From: Pseudoxanthomonas mexicana | Lineage (GTDB): Bacteria; Pseudomonadota; Gammaproteobacteria; Xanthomonadales; Xanthomonadaceae | Direction of reading: 5' to 3' | Length of the DNA stretch: 59,183 bases | Assembly: GCF_001556105.1 (NCBI RefSeq) | Contig: NZ_LSIF01000038.1 | Location: 1 to 59,183, forward strand | In this document: positions 1 to 9,000 of the stretch, piece after piece | Numbering within the stretch: position 1 is the first letter of the stretch | Layout of the letters: each line of letters opens with the position of its first letter | The notes under the pieces: model-generated | The model's database searches: none | Seen by the model: only the letters and a program-made list of their open reading frames with translations | Told to the model about the DNA's origin: nothing | Translations under genes and position numbers: made by a program

Positions 1-75
1 AAAGGCGCTACGCGCAGAGCGGCGACTGAGTGTCTACAGAACTCTGGCCGGTCCAGCGCAGCTTTCGATGTCGTT

Positions 76-1065
76 TTATGCGACATGGCGCACCTCCACC
101 TTGCGACGACGCGAAGACGTGGAAGCACTCAAACCCTGGCCACCTTTCAACGTCTCCAACCGCGGCCGTTTTTCCTTGTAGGCCTTCATCGGCTGTGGAT
201 CAGGCTGGCCGTTTTGCGCACACAGGATCCGACGGCGCGCCACGGCCATGTACTGCGGACTCAACTCGAAGCCAATGAAGTTCCTACCCGACCTGACCGC
301 AGCCACGCCCGTGGTGCCCGACCCCATGGTGAGATCCAGTACGGTCTGGCCAGGATTGGAGTAGGTCTTGACCAGCCATTCCATGAGGGCGACGGGCTTC
401 TGCGTCGGGTGCCAGCCACGCGCCCAGGCGAAGAACTGCACCGAACGCGGATACCGCGTGCCGGCGTTCTTGCCTCCCTTCCGTTGGCCGTTGATGCCGC
501 CGGCTTTGCCACCCGAATAGGCTCCTCCTGCCCCGGTGTAGGGTTTCCCCTCCACCATCTGCGGGTTGTAACGGGCGGCATTGCGACAGAAGACCAAGAT
601 GTCTTCATGCACCTTCAAGGGCCCGCGATTAGCCAGGAACGGATTGGTACCGTTCGACTTCTCCCACACGAGCGTTTGGCGCAGATGTTTCAACCCGTAA
701 GGATTGGACTGCGCCAACACGAACGTGAAAGGCGATTGCGCGGTGAAGACAAAGACGCAGTCGGGCTTACCGACGCGATACAGCTCTTTCCACATCGCGG
801 CCAGATCGATGACCGAGTCCCAATCGAGGGGGGTCGTGCCGTAAGGCAGATCGGACAGCACCAGATCCACCGAAGCGTCTGGCAGCTTTTTCAGTTGGGC
901 GATGCAATCGCCCTGGGTGAGGGAAATAGAAACGCCACCACCTTTGCAGGCAGTGGCGAGACGGGTGGAACGGGAACGACGGGTAGAAATCTCCACGATG
1001 AGGGCCTGTAAGACCCACCGCGCAAGGGCGATGGGGCGATAGGCGATCGCGGTGATCTCCTCCAA
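76..1065 (-). CDS. Solitary DNA methyltransferase (beta-class, N4/N6 amino type)
   Basis: Predicted S-adenosylmethionine-dependent DNA methyltransferase of the N4-cytosine/N6-adenine group. The catalytic motif DLPYG (a DPPY variant) lies N-terminally, near residues 72-76, and the SAM-binding motif DLTMGSGTTG lies near residue 243. That order is the beta class, as in phage and CcrM-like enzymes. The HPTQKP motif before the SAM motif is typical. There is no partner nuclease, so it is probably an orphan or mobile-element methylase. The start is uncertain. The longest frame opens with TTG at 1065, but the conserved family begins only around residue 47; a GTG at 996 is an alternative. The 44 or so extra N-terminal residues look atypical. 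Confidence 0.85.
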   Translation of the reverse strand: MEEITAIAYRPIALARWVLQALIVEISTRRSRSTRLATACKGGGVSISLTQGDCIAQLKKLPDASVDLVLSDLPYGTTPLDWDSVIDLAAMWKELYRVGKPDCVFVFTAQSPFTFVLAQSNPYGLKHLRQTLVWEKSNGTNPFLANRGPLKVHEDILVFCRNAARYNPQMVEGKPYTGAGGAYSGGKAGGINGQRKGGKNAGTRYPRSVQFFAWARGWHPTQKPVALMEWLVKTYSNPGQTVLDLTMGSGTTGVAAVRSGRNFIGFELSPQYMAVARRRILCAQNGQPDPQPMKAYKEKRPRLETLKGGQGLSASTSSRRRKVEVRHVA

Positions 1066-1381
1066 CCGACCGGTTGGGATGGAGCACTGTCCCGGACGTT
1101 ACCGGGCACTTTTGAGCCTCGTCATAGCCGCCCTTCCGGGTTCCGGACATGCCCGCCTTGCGGCGTCGGCGCGGCGCAGTTCGTGCGTCGCATTGGTTTC
1201 CCGTAGGTCGCCAACGGGATAAATGCTACGCCTGTTCAGGTTCGGAAAACCGAGCCTGCCTGCGCGCCGCTTTGGACTTGTTGATTTCTAATAGGGTCAG
1301 CGTATTTTTCCCGCCTGATAATCGATGCTGCTCAATGACTTACGTCGTTCAGGTAGGTTTATTCGGCGTTTAGCTAGGCCC
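1066..1381. other. Intergenic stretch without a supported gene
   Basis: These 316 bases separate two minus-strand genes. Short open frames on both strands lack recognisable domains and good ribosome sites, and I do not accept them as genes. An AT-richer patch near 1280-1370 could hold the methyltransferase promoter, but no convincing -35/-10 pair was found. The inverted repeat GGCCCT/AGGGCC at 1377-1394 overlaps the end of the next gene and may be a weak transcript end. Confidence 0.4.
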
Positions 1382-1804
1382 TCAAAAAAGGGCCAGTTGC
1401 GGGACAGCCAGGCGTTTCTGCTCGCCTAGGAGCCAACCGATCTGGGCGCGGCACCGGCCGATGTGACTGACCACGGCACGCAGGGCGTCGGCCAGCCCTA
1501 CTTCGGGGCCACTGACCCGATACGCGATGCCGATGTCGTAGTTCGACAGCGCATCCAATCGACGTGCGCGCAGGTCGTCGTAGCGACGGATGTAGCGGCG
1601 AAGTTCGTCCTGGTACTCGTCCAGTGCTGCAGGCAACTGGGCACGCCGGCTGTTCTCGTTCTCGGACAGGTCGGGCCACAGCAGCGCGTTCAGCTGGTGC
1701 CAGGGTTCGATGTCGTCCGGGGCCGGGAAGGCCAGGGTGATCTGGTCGATATGGTGGGGGTTCGCGTTGGCGCGAAGCTGGGCAACGTCGGATTCAAAGC
1801 TCAT
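1382..1804 (-). CDS. Hypothetical protein, 140 aa
   Basis: I do not recognise this protein. It is soluble, without signal peptide or membrane segment. A central stretch (about residues 60-100) is rich in arginine, leucine and tyrosine and is probably helical. The start at 1804 is chosen because AAGGAGAC lies just upstream; an in-frame extension to 1834 has no such site. The stop lies inside a short inverted repeat (1377-1394). It lies between an orphan methyltransferase and other small island genes, and shares no overlap with them. Confidence 0.6.
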   Translation of the reverse strand: MSFESDVAQLRANANPHHIDQITLAFPAPDDIEPWHQLNALLWPDLSENENSRRAQLPAALDEYQDELRRYIRRYDDLRARRLDALSNYDIGIAYRVSGPEVGLADALRAVVSHIGRCRAQIGWLLGEQKRLAVPQLALF

Positions 1805-1982
1805 GGCGGTCTCCTTCGGGGGGAGACCAACCAAGCTCGGGCGAGACAGGGAGCGCGCACCGTAGGGCGAAACATCGTGGAGCAGGCGTCAGCCTTGCGC
1901 GGGCACGCGACCGTGCTGTCGTGTGTCGAAACCCGAGGGGATCGCTAAGATGAGGCCGTGCCTAGCTGCCCGAGAAAAGCCG

Positions 1983-2405
1983 ATGGTCGATCAGCCCTTG
2001 CATGAGCGTTTGAGCCACCTGGAAGGTTGGGATGACATGTCCCCAGAGGCGAAGTTTGAAGCCATACGCAACGCGGATTTGCTCCTGTTGTTGGACAACG
2101 GCATCGGCAGATACAAGATCGATGAACTTGTCGCTATGGCCGAAGATGAGGGAGATGAACTGGATGATTATCTCGACCTCTACATCACGGACCCAGACGA
2201 CCATTCGTGCGACTACTACAACATTTCGGACCTTGACCAGTTCGAGGGTGGCGAAGTGATGGCTGGTCTAGGCGAACTGTTTCCCGAACTGGAAATCGAC
2301 GAAGACGACGACTTCGACGCGTGGCTGCGGGTTTACGTTCGGCGCGAACGGCTAGGAACCCTCGGCGGTCGTGGTGCACCCTCAACCGAGCGGGGCAAGT
2401 TGTAA
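1983..2405 (+). CDS. Strongly acidic hypothetical protein, 140 aa
   Basis: Unknown function. About 38 of 140 residues are Asp or Glu against about 12 Lys or Arg. The acidic residues cluster in the middle (EDEGDELDDYLDLY and DPDDHSCDYY) and near the end (ELEIDEDDDFDAW). Such composition occurs in DNA-mimic proteins that block restriction or repair enzymes, but also in many unrelated proteins, so that role is only a guess. The start is uncertain: ATG at 1983 has a weak GAGAAAAG site, while ATG at 1950 has a better GAGGGG site but would add 11 residues of atypical sequence. Convergent with the next minus-strand gene, 6 bases away. Confidence 0.55.
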   Translation: MVDQPLHERLSHLEGWDDMSPEAKFEAIRNADLLLLLDNGIGRYKIDELVAMAEDEGDELDDYLDLYITDPDDHSCDYYNISDLDQFEGGEVMAGLGELFPELEIDEDDDFDAWLRVYVRRERLGTLGGRGAPSTERGKL

Positions 2406-2411
2406 GCACGA

Positions 2412-2708
2412 TCAGTCGTAGGACTTACGCGAAAACACGGCCATTACGAACGCCACAAGCCAGCCGATGCCGGTCCAGCCGGCAAACAGGTTCACGAGTG
2501 AAACCGCAACGCCACTATTGGCGTTTCGCACCATGGCAATGACAGTGGGCAACCAGTACATCAGGATCATGGATCCGATCAGGGCGGCGCCCCGACCATT
2601 GGCGAATGAGGTTAACGTGATATCGCCAACGGTTTGGTTACCGCTGACCACGTACAGGTACAAGGCGACCATCAGGCCGATCCAGAGAGGGAGAACGAGG
2701 CGCTTCAT
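2412..2708 (-). CDS. Superinfection-immunity-like small membrane protein
   Basis: A 98-residue inner-membrane protein with about three hydrophobic segments (residues 4-20, 37-58 and 70-92). The C-terminal Asn-Leu-Phe-Ala-Gly-Trp-Thr-Gly-Ile-Gly-Trp stretch is the hallmark of the superinfection immunity (T4 Imm-like) family, whose phage members block entry of further phage DNA. Many bacterial members are of unknown function. The start at 2708 is the ATG before the first hydrophobic segment; the upstream frame extension has no family likeness. The ribosome site is poor. It lies 60 bases after the 220-aa gene, on the same strand. Confidence 0.7.
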   Translation of the reverse strand: MKRLVLPLWIGLMVALYLYVVSGNQTVGDITLTSFANGRGAALIGSMILMYWLPTVIAMVRNANSGVAVSLVNLFAGWTGIGWLVAFVMAVFSRKSYD

Positions 2709-2768
2709 GATGTGTGGAGGTTGTGGAGGACCGCCCCAGGGTAGATCGGTTGCAAGGAATGGCAACCC

Positions 2769-3431
2769 CTACTCCGTCGATCCAAAATAAGCGTGGGCCG
2801 CTTCATACGAGGGTCGAATCAGTCGATCCATGGCTTCTGCATCAAGTGGCGATAGCGACATGGCCACGCCTATCGCAAGTTGAACGAAAACCAAGATGTT
2901 GTCCACGGCATGGGTCAGCTCGTCCCATTCAATCGTGATATCACCCCATGCATCGTGCTGGGTGTAGATGGCCAGAACTTCCTTGCCACCGTGGACCAAG
3001 CCAGACAGGTCTTTGTAATGGCTCTTGACCGTGCGCAATAGCCTTTCTTCGTCCCAGCCCAAGTGCTGCGCAGCTTCCTTGGCAACGTCGGCGACATAGA
3101 TCTGATTCTTCCCGCGATTGGGCATTTTTCCCTTCCGCCGGAAACGCATGATCTCCTTTTCATTGGCAGCCTTGGCGAAGAAGGCGGCTCGCAGCACGTA
3201 TTCCATCTGGGCGCGCTGCATGATTAGCGCGGCCACCCAGGATTTCTCAGGCTGATTGATGAGCAAGGCGAATATCGCCTCAGCCGTGTCCATGGACGCA
3301 AGCACCAGGGGTAAGACAGTAGCCGTGCGCTCGGAGCTGACATGACCCATGTCTGTCAGCGTGTTGCGCGTCTGGTGCAGTACCTTCAATGCACCGCTGG
3401 CGCGTTGGCGTAGGTTAGTTGAGTCGGACAT
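2769..3431 (-). CDS. Hypothetical helical protein, 220 aa
   Basis: Function not recognised with certainty. The protein is soluble and mainly helical. It has a His-Gly-Gly near residue 148 inside the conserved-looking LSGLVHGGKE, which resembles a family of uncharacterised proteins from genomic islands (possibly DUF6988-like). The start at 3431 follows a strong AAGGAGAA site at good spacing. It probably forms a transcription unit with the superinfection-immunity-like gene downstream. No catalytic motif could be assigned. Confidence 0.65.
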   Translation of the reverse strand: MSDSTNLRQRASGALKVLHQTRNTLTDMGHVSSERTATVLPLVLASMDTAEAIFALLINQPEKSWVAALIMQRAQMEYVLRAAFFAKAANEKEIMRFRRKGKMPNRGKNQIYVADVAKEAAQHLGWDEERLLRTVKSHYKDLSGLVHGGKEVLAIYTQHDAWGDITIEWDELTHAVDNILVFVQLAIGVAMSLSPLDAEAMDRLIRPSYEAAHAYFGSTE

Positions 3432-3698
3432 GGCTTCTCCTTCGAGAAAGTGTGCCGTAGCCGCTCATTCTGGAAAAGGGATGCCACCCTGTCCCGAAGG
3501 ACGGCGAGTTTCATGGCCGCACCTGATAGAGCCTCGTGGGCAATACCGGTTAGCGGTGGTTCCGATCTGGCAACGCAGGTGGCAGTTGTAGTCTGGTCCC
3601 TGCCCACGACTGATGCCATCAGCCGAATCCTCGTCGTAGGCTCGGAAAAGTCTTACCTGCCTGACAGGGTCTGCTAACTCGGAGCTAGGCCTGGTGTA

Positions 3699-3722
3699 CC
3701 CCCGGAGTGATCCGGGGGTTCT
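3699..3722. terminator. Hairpin terminator between island modules
   Basis: A perfect 8-bp stem CCCCCGGA/TCCGGGGG with a GTGA loop occupies 3699-3718. On the plus strand it is followed by TTCTT. On the minus strand it lies directly after the stop of the DUF262 gene, though the following TACACC is a poor U tract. It most likely ends transcription of the DUF262 gene and may act in both directions. Confidence 0.6.
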
Positions 3723-3725
3723 TGG

Positions 3726-5612
3726 TCATCGGGGATAGAGCTGGACGGCAGCCTCGGCCAGCTGCTTGCCGCGTTCGGCAATCCCTTCTTCATCCCATGT
3801 CTCACGCCCCATCAAGGAGCCATTGAGACGCAGCACGGTGTGATCGATGAACAACTTCTTCTTGGTGGCGTAGTCCTTGTTCTGCGCCTGACGGTTGACC
3901 GACAGGTTGAGCAGCGTGAGGTTGCCCAAGGTTGGGATGGCCTTGCTGCGGCGCTGAACATCTTGCTGGTGCGGGGGCAACGCCCCGCCGGTTTGCTCCA
4001 ACAACCTGGCTGCGTACGCTTCGCCCGACGTTCCTTTGCTACCGTCCTTCAGCGGCCAATGCTCATACCAGGACTGCGGCATAACATGGTCGATGTCCAG
4101 ATTGGACAGATCCGGGATGGTCGGCTCTTCAGTCTTCTTCGACAGGCGCAGCCATCCTTCCAGTTCGGTCAGAATCATGCGGCAGCGTGGTGCATCTAGG
4201 AGGCTTGTCCACATGCCTCCATACAACGATGCCGTCTGCAGGGCATGCGAGAACACGGCGTCGTCGGGCCACACCGAAGCTGTCACGGAAGACTGACCGA
4301 GAAGCGTACGCATCGCCGCATGAGTCTGGCTGCCCTGGCTCCATTGGCGCAGGACCGACATGAAGAAGTTGTTGTAGTTCTTCGGCGTGAGCCCACAGAC
4401 GGCCCTTCGCACGATGTACGAGACGATGTCATTGAAAATCAGCGTCTTCTCGGTGTCGTCGATATCGGCAGTGGACACCCGCAACGCCAACGGATGGGTC
4501 GTTGTGGTATCGAAGGGTCGGAGCCGGTCGCCGAATCTGGCTACCGGCATGGTGCCCTTGCCGGTGCTCAGCTGCAGATAGTGCTTGCCGTAGAGGTCAA
4601 GCATGTCCAACTGCTGCGTGGCCGTCCGACCCTGACCATAGTTCTTGAAGTCGACGTACAGACGCGCGAGGTCGCCATCCTGACCCGTTTCCGCGCGGAT
4701 GGCCGAGAAGATCAACCATTCCAGTCGCGGCTTCGTGATACGGCCACGCCGCTCCGGCTGCTTCCATGAGTCGGCATCTTCGAACTGTTGCCACTTCTTC
4801 TTGTACAGGTCTTGCTGGCTTTCCGTCTTGCGGTCCACCGTCATGAACAGGTAGTTGCGAATGAGATCCGTGGCATGGAGTTCTTCTCCCCGCCCATTCA
4901 AGGTCTCGAAGATCACTTGGGCATCGTCGCCCTTTTCCAGCTTGATCATGACGACCTTGAGGTCTGACAACACAGCCATGATCAAGGCCTCGAATGCAGC
5001 CTCATTTGCTCCATTCGCCAGCACCCACTTCTCGGCTTGCTCTGCGAAGTACCAAATGGCGTCCAGGGCAGGCGGGTGATTGATGGCGTTGACCCGGAAC
5101 GAGCCGTGCTTCGTGTAGTGGGCGGGGTACTTGGCCTTCAACTCGTCTCGGCTCTTGGCCGTCATCGCCTTGATGAAGTCTTCCTGGTCCGAGAAGGTCG
5201 GCCAAACCTTGAAGACCTCCACTTCCGCATCTTCCATGGTCGACGGGTTGGGGTTGTCCATGACAGCACCCAAGAACGAGTCGACGCTGGTGATCTTCAT
5301 TTCTCGGCTGGCTAGCCGGATGCCGGCCAGGATGTACTGCAGGGTCGTCAGCCGCTGCTGCCCATCGATGATGTGGTACGTCTCCACACCTCGTAGCCCG
5401 GATTTATCCTGCGGTTCCACGACGATTGCCCCTAGGAAGTGGGGCGCAGGGCTACCGTCTCCCAGGCGCTCCACGGCCTTGTCCACGATATCTGCCCAGA
5501 GCAATGGCCATTGCTTTCGGACCGACCAGACATAGGGCCGCTGGTAGAAAGGCAACTTGTATTGCTTGCGATCCTGGAATACCTGCTCGATCGTCCACGT
5601 ATCCGACTTCAT
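3726..5612 (-). CDS. DUF262/DUF1524 (GmrSD-type) nuclease
   Basis: Predicted type IV-like restriction enzyme of 628 residues, with both GmrS- and GmrD-like halves in one chain. The N-terminal DUF262 domain shows PFYQRPYVW (residues 21-29) and IIDGQQRLTT (81-90), the nucleotide-binding ParB-like motifs, and FETLNGRGEEL further on. The C-terminal DUF1524 HNH nuclease has LDIDHVMPQSW near residue 505 and an NLTLLN...N...K motif near residue 560. Relatives such as GmrSD and BrxU cut modified phage DNA. ATG at 5612 follows GGAGAGGGG; an upstream ATG in frame lacks that. It is divergent from a small HTH gene and ends at a strong hairpin. Confidence 0.85.
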   Translation of the reverse strand: MKSDTWTIEQVFQDRKQYKLPFYQRPYVWSVRKQWPLLWADIVDKAVERLGDGSPAPHFLGAIVVEPQDKSGLRGVETYHIIDGQQRLTTLQYILAGIRLASREMKITSVDSFLGAVMDNPNPSTMEDAEVEVFKVWPTFSDQEDFIKAMTAKSRDELKAKYPAHYTKHGSFRVNAINHPPALDAIWYFAEQAEKWVLANGANEAAFEALIMAVLSDLKVVMIKLEKGDDAQVIFETLNGRGEELHATDLIRNYLFMTVDRKTESQQDLYKKKWQQFEDADSWKQPERRGRITKPRLEWLIFSAIRAETGQDGDLARLYVDFKNYGQGRTATQQLDMLDLYGKHYLQLSTGKGTMPVARFGDRLRPFDTTTTHPLALRVSTADIDDTEKTLIFNDIVSYIVRRAVCGLTPKNYNNFFMSVLRQWSQGSQTHAAMRTLLGQSSVTASVWPDDAVFSHALQTASLYGGMWTSLLDAPRCRMILTELEGWLRLSKKTEEPTIPDLSNLDIDHVMPQSWYEHWPLKDGSKGTSGEAYAARLLEQTGGALPPHQQDVQRRSKAIPTLGNLTLLNLSVNRQAQNKDYATKKKLFIDHTVLRLNGSLMGRETWDEEGIAERGKQLAEAAVQLYPR

Positions 5613-5762
5613 CCCCTCTCCGGTTGCCACCCCTGACAACCCCATTATGCCCGCTAGCCGCAAGAGCACGCCATGCTGCATTTGCGATCCGGATTGCAGC
5701 CTATGGGGTTGTTGAAACGCACCAATGGCTCACGCTGGAGTACCTCCACAACCAACAATGCC

Positions 5763-6092
5763 ATGGCACGCCAAGGACGATATCCCGACTGGATCCGACA
5801 GAAGGTGTGCTGGATCCGCAAGCGACACTTCCGATCATTCAAGGAAATCGCTGAGACGATGGACATGTCGCACTCCACCGTGCGTCGTATCCTCCGCGAG
5901 GAAGGCCTTGCTGGCCCTGTGTCAGAGCTGCGCAAGGAAAGGATCATGCAGTACAAGGCAGACGGCCTTTCAGTGAAGGAAATCGCTTCTCGTACGGGCG
6001 TATCCGACTTCGCTGTGCGTTATGCCTTGAAGGGCAAGAAGGATCCGTGGCCCTATCGAACGTTCGCCGTCGCCCGACACCCTTCGCGGTAG
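5763..6092 (+). CDS. Small helix-turn-helix DNA-binding protein
   Basis: A 109-residue protein with two predicted helix-turn-helix units: FKEIAETMDMSHSTVRRIL near residues 24-42, and LSVKEIASRTGVSDFAVRY near residues 66-84. The tandem arrangement resembles resolvase/transposase-type or Hin-like HTH arms, but no catalytic domain follows. It is divergent from the DUF262 nuclease gene with about 150 bases between the starts, so it may regulate that gene; this is inference. Its last 40 bases overlap the end of the convergent helicase gene. The start is uncertain: ATG at 5763 is the one nearest the domain but has a weak ribosome site, and starts further upstream in frame are possible. Confidence 0.6.
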   Translation: MARQGRYPDWIRQKVCWIRKRHFRSFKEIAETMDMSHSTVRRILREEGLAGPVSELRKERIMQYKADGLSVKEIASRTGVSDFAVRYALKGKKDPWPYRTFAVARHPSR

Positions 6093-9000
6093 CGGGAACA
6101 CCCCAGAAAAGAGCCATTGCGACCGTTCTTCTCCTGGATGGTGCCGCGCCGGCAGACGGGGCATCGATCACCCGACTTGACCGGCACCTGGATCCTTTGT
6201 GATCCACCTGTACGAGGTCGGGGCTGCCCCGCCTCTTGCTCCGCCTTCCGCTTGAAGTCGCAAGCAGGGAAACGGCTGCATCCATGGAAAGCGCCGTACT
6301 GCCGACCCCGCAGCTGCAGCACGCCGTTGCCGCACTTGGGGCACGCCTCTAATGCCTCACCGTCGACAGGATCGATCTTGAGGTGCTCTGCCTTGACCAG
6401 CTCGACCAGGAACTGGGAAGGCTGCCCCAGCGTGGTGTAGAAGCGCACCTGCTTCCGTGCGCGGGTCATGGCCACGTAGAACAAGCGACGCTCTTCGGCG
6501 TAGGGGTACGGGTCAGGTGCCGGCATGGCCAACTGCAATGCAGGATCGTCCTGGATCTGGCTGGGGAAGCCGCGCGTTCCTTGCACCACGTTGAGGACGA
6601 ACACGTACTCCGCCTCCAGCCCCTTGGAGCCATGCGCGGTGCGGAACTCAATCTTCAACCGGTCGCCGAACTGGCGTTGCCAGGCTGCGAGCATTGGGGG
6701 CTGGTCGTCACGGTACCGCCCTAGCAGCATGATGGTGATGTGGTTGCCCTTAGCGGGCGTGAGCTTGCCCTCGGAGGCGAAGCGATGCATGCCTGCCAGC
6801 TGCTCTTCGACGTGCCCCAGCATTCCTTCCTTCTGCTGAAAGCCATATGCCAGCATCGGCGTCTTGGTCAGCGGGTTGGTCGTACTGACTGACTTCTTGA
6901 TCTGGGCGGGGTTGGCCTGGATGAACTCGCTGGACACGTCACACAAGTCCTGCGGACAGCGGAACGTGGTGTTCAACGTCAAACGCGTGGCATAGTCGAA
7001 AGTCTTCTCGAACTCCGTCATGACCGAGATGTCGGAGCCTGCAAAGCGGTTGATGCCTTGCCAGTCATCGCCCACCACGCACAGATGGGTCTCAACGGGT
7101 GGGTTGGCGGCCAGTGCCTTCAACAGGCGTATGCGGGCGCGGGAGCTGTCTTGGAACTCGTCGGCCAGGATGATGGTGAACGGGCTCTGGTACGCCCCGG
7201 ACTCCACATGCTCGGAAGCCAAGATGAGCATGTCCTCGAAGTCGATGAACTTGCCATCGCGTAGTCGGCGCTCCCACTCTGCTGCAATGCGCTCGTAGAT
7301 CGCCAGGTACATGCGCAAGCGTGCGGCGAAGCCTTCTTCGGATTGCTCCCTGAGTGCTGCGTGCAACTGAGCGTGCGACAGCCCGTTGTTCTTGACGTGC
7401 TGCTGGAACACGCGGAAGGAGCGGGCCAGGTCCTGATTGGAGACGGGCGGTAGCCCCAGAGATGGACGATCGGGATCGAATGCGGGCTGTACACCTCGTT
7501 CAATCAGGGCTGCTTCCAGGGTCTCCATCCACTCGCCTGTCGACAGCGTATGCGAGGTGGTCTCGACCAGTGCCGTTTCCTTCTCGGAGTGTATTTTCCG
7601 CTTCCATGCCACACCCTGCAGGTAGTCCTTGAAGTCCTTGGGCGCTTCGCCCTTCTCGTTCAGCGCGAAATGCTCGTGGTACAGCTGGGCATCGGGATAG
7701 TAGAAGTCGGGGAAGTACTGCCGATGATGCTCGGTGGCGGTGTCGTGTTCGTAGGCCCGCTCGTACTCGTAGTTCACCCCGCAGTAGAACAGCCAGTCGA
7801 CGATGACCCGCTCTTCCTTGCTCTTGACGATGTCGCCCTTGGCCGTGAGGAAGCCGCGCTTGCCATTGGCGTAGGCGTCAGGCTCCTGGGGCGTCCCCCA
7901 CTTGCCCACGTCCCGACCATAGACGGTTCGGAACAGGTCCCAGTCCTTCCGGAACTTGGAGTCCTGGGCGCAGAGCGTGTCGATGATGTTGCCCACCTCC
8001 CGGATGTCCGCCCCCGGATTGCTGGGGTCGACCCAGGGTGCCAGCGACGGCTTCTTGCCGGTCGCCTTGGCGATCACCTCGATGCCGAATGCGTGGAAGG
8101 TGTTGGACCTCACCTTGTCCACGTCTGGCACGCCCCTAAGCTGCTGGGCGATGCGCTCTCCCACCTCGTCTGCGGTGGCACGATTGAATGCCAGCAACAG
8201 GATCTGCTCGGGCGTGGCCAGCCCCTCATGGAGGGCATAGCCCGTTTTGGCAACCATGGTCGAAGTCTTGCCCGAGCCTGCTGCGGCTACCACCATGACC
8301 GCGTCGTCCATGCAGATGCAGGCGTGCACCTGTTCCTCGGTCAGCGGGTTCTTCTCGACAGTGTCGAAGAACTGCTTCCTGGATTGCCGCTGCTGGGCCA
8401 GGTGCGCGTCGTTCTGGCCAGCCGTGATGTTGCGCAACGACTCAGCCTCGGTTTCGCCCCGTGCGATGGCCTTCCATTCCTCGTGGGTCAACCCGCAGCC
8501 CAGATCCTCGATCTCACCAGGCAGCATCGAGAGGATGTCGAACAAGGAAGACCCTCCCTTGGTCCGCGGACGCATCCTCAGCTGTTTCATTGCGCCGGCC
8601 CAGGTCTCACTCCGCCAAGTGGGTGCAGGGTACGCGCGCACATAGCGATCGATTGCCCCCTTGGGCATCCACCGATCAGCGCGATAGCGGGATCGAAACG
8701 ACCCAACCCAGTTGGCGACTTCGACCTTGAAGGAGTCGCGTCGAAGCGAATGCGCCCTGTCGGTCGCTGTATTGGTAGGCGTCCCCTCCCACGATGGCCA
8801 CGCCTTGGCGATTTTCCTGGCCTGGGCCACAGCACTATGGCCGAACACATGGTCCCAGCTGAGATTGCTCGGGATAGAAGGTGGCGCCAGGCTTGCCATG
8901 ACCTCCGCCGCACTGCGCCGGTCGACCTGAGGGCCTGACAGTTCACGGGTACCCCGCGCGACCCATGCGTCCAGCTCCTCAACCGACCCTTCCACGAGCT

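Noticed and set aside
85..1011. Long plus-strand open frame of 308 codons opposite the methyltransferase
   Set aside because: It mirrors the methyltransferase gene, whose motifs are unmistakable on the minus strand; it is a codon-bias shadow.
1149..1373. Plus-strand frame with several cysteines, considered as an Ogr/Delta-type zinc finger
   Set aside because: Cysteine spacing does not fit the family and no ribosome site is present.
3386..3619. Minus-strand frame of 77 codons upstream of the 220-aa gene
   Set aside because: It overlaps the start of a better supported gene, has no clear ribosome site and no recognisable fold.
3640..3700. Possible tRNA remnant as an attachment site before the hairpin at 3699
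   Set aside because: No cloverleaf arms, T-loop or acceptor pairing could be found.
7550..8938. Plus-strand frame of 462 codons opposite the HelD-like helicase
   Set aside because: No domain, and helicase motifs are clear on the other strand.
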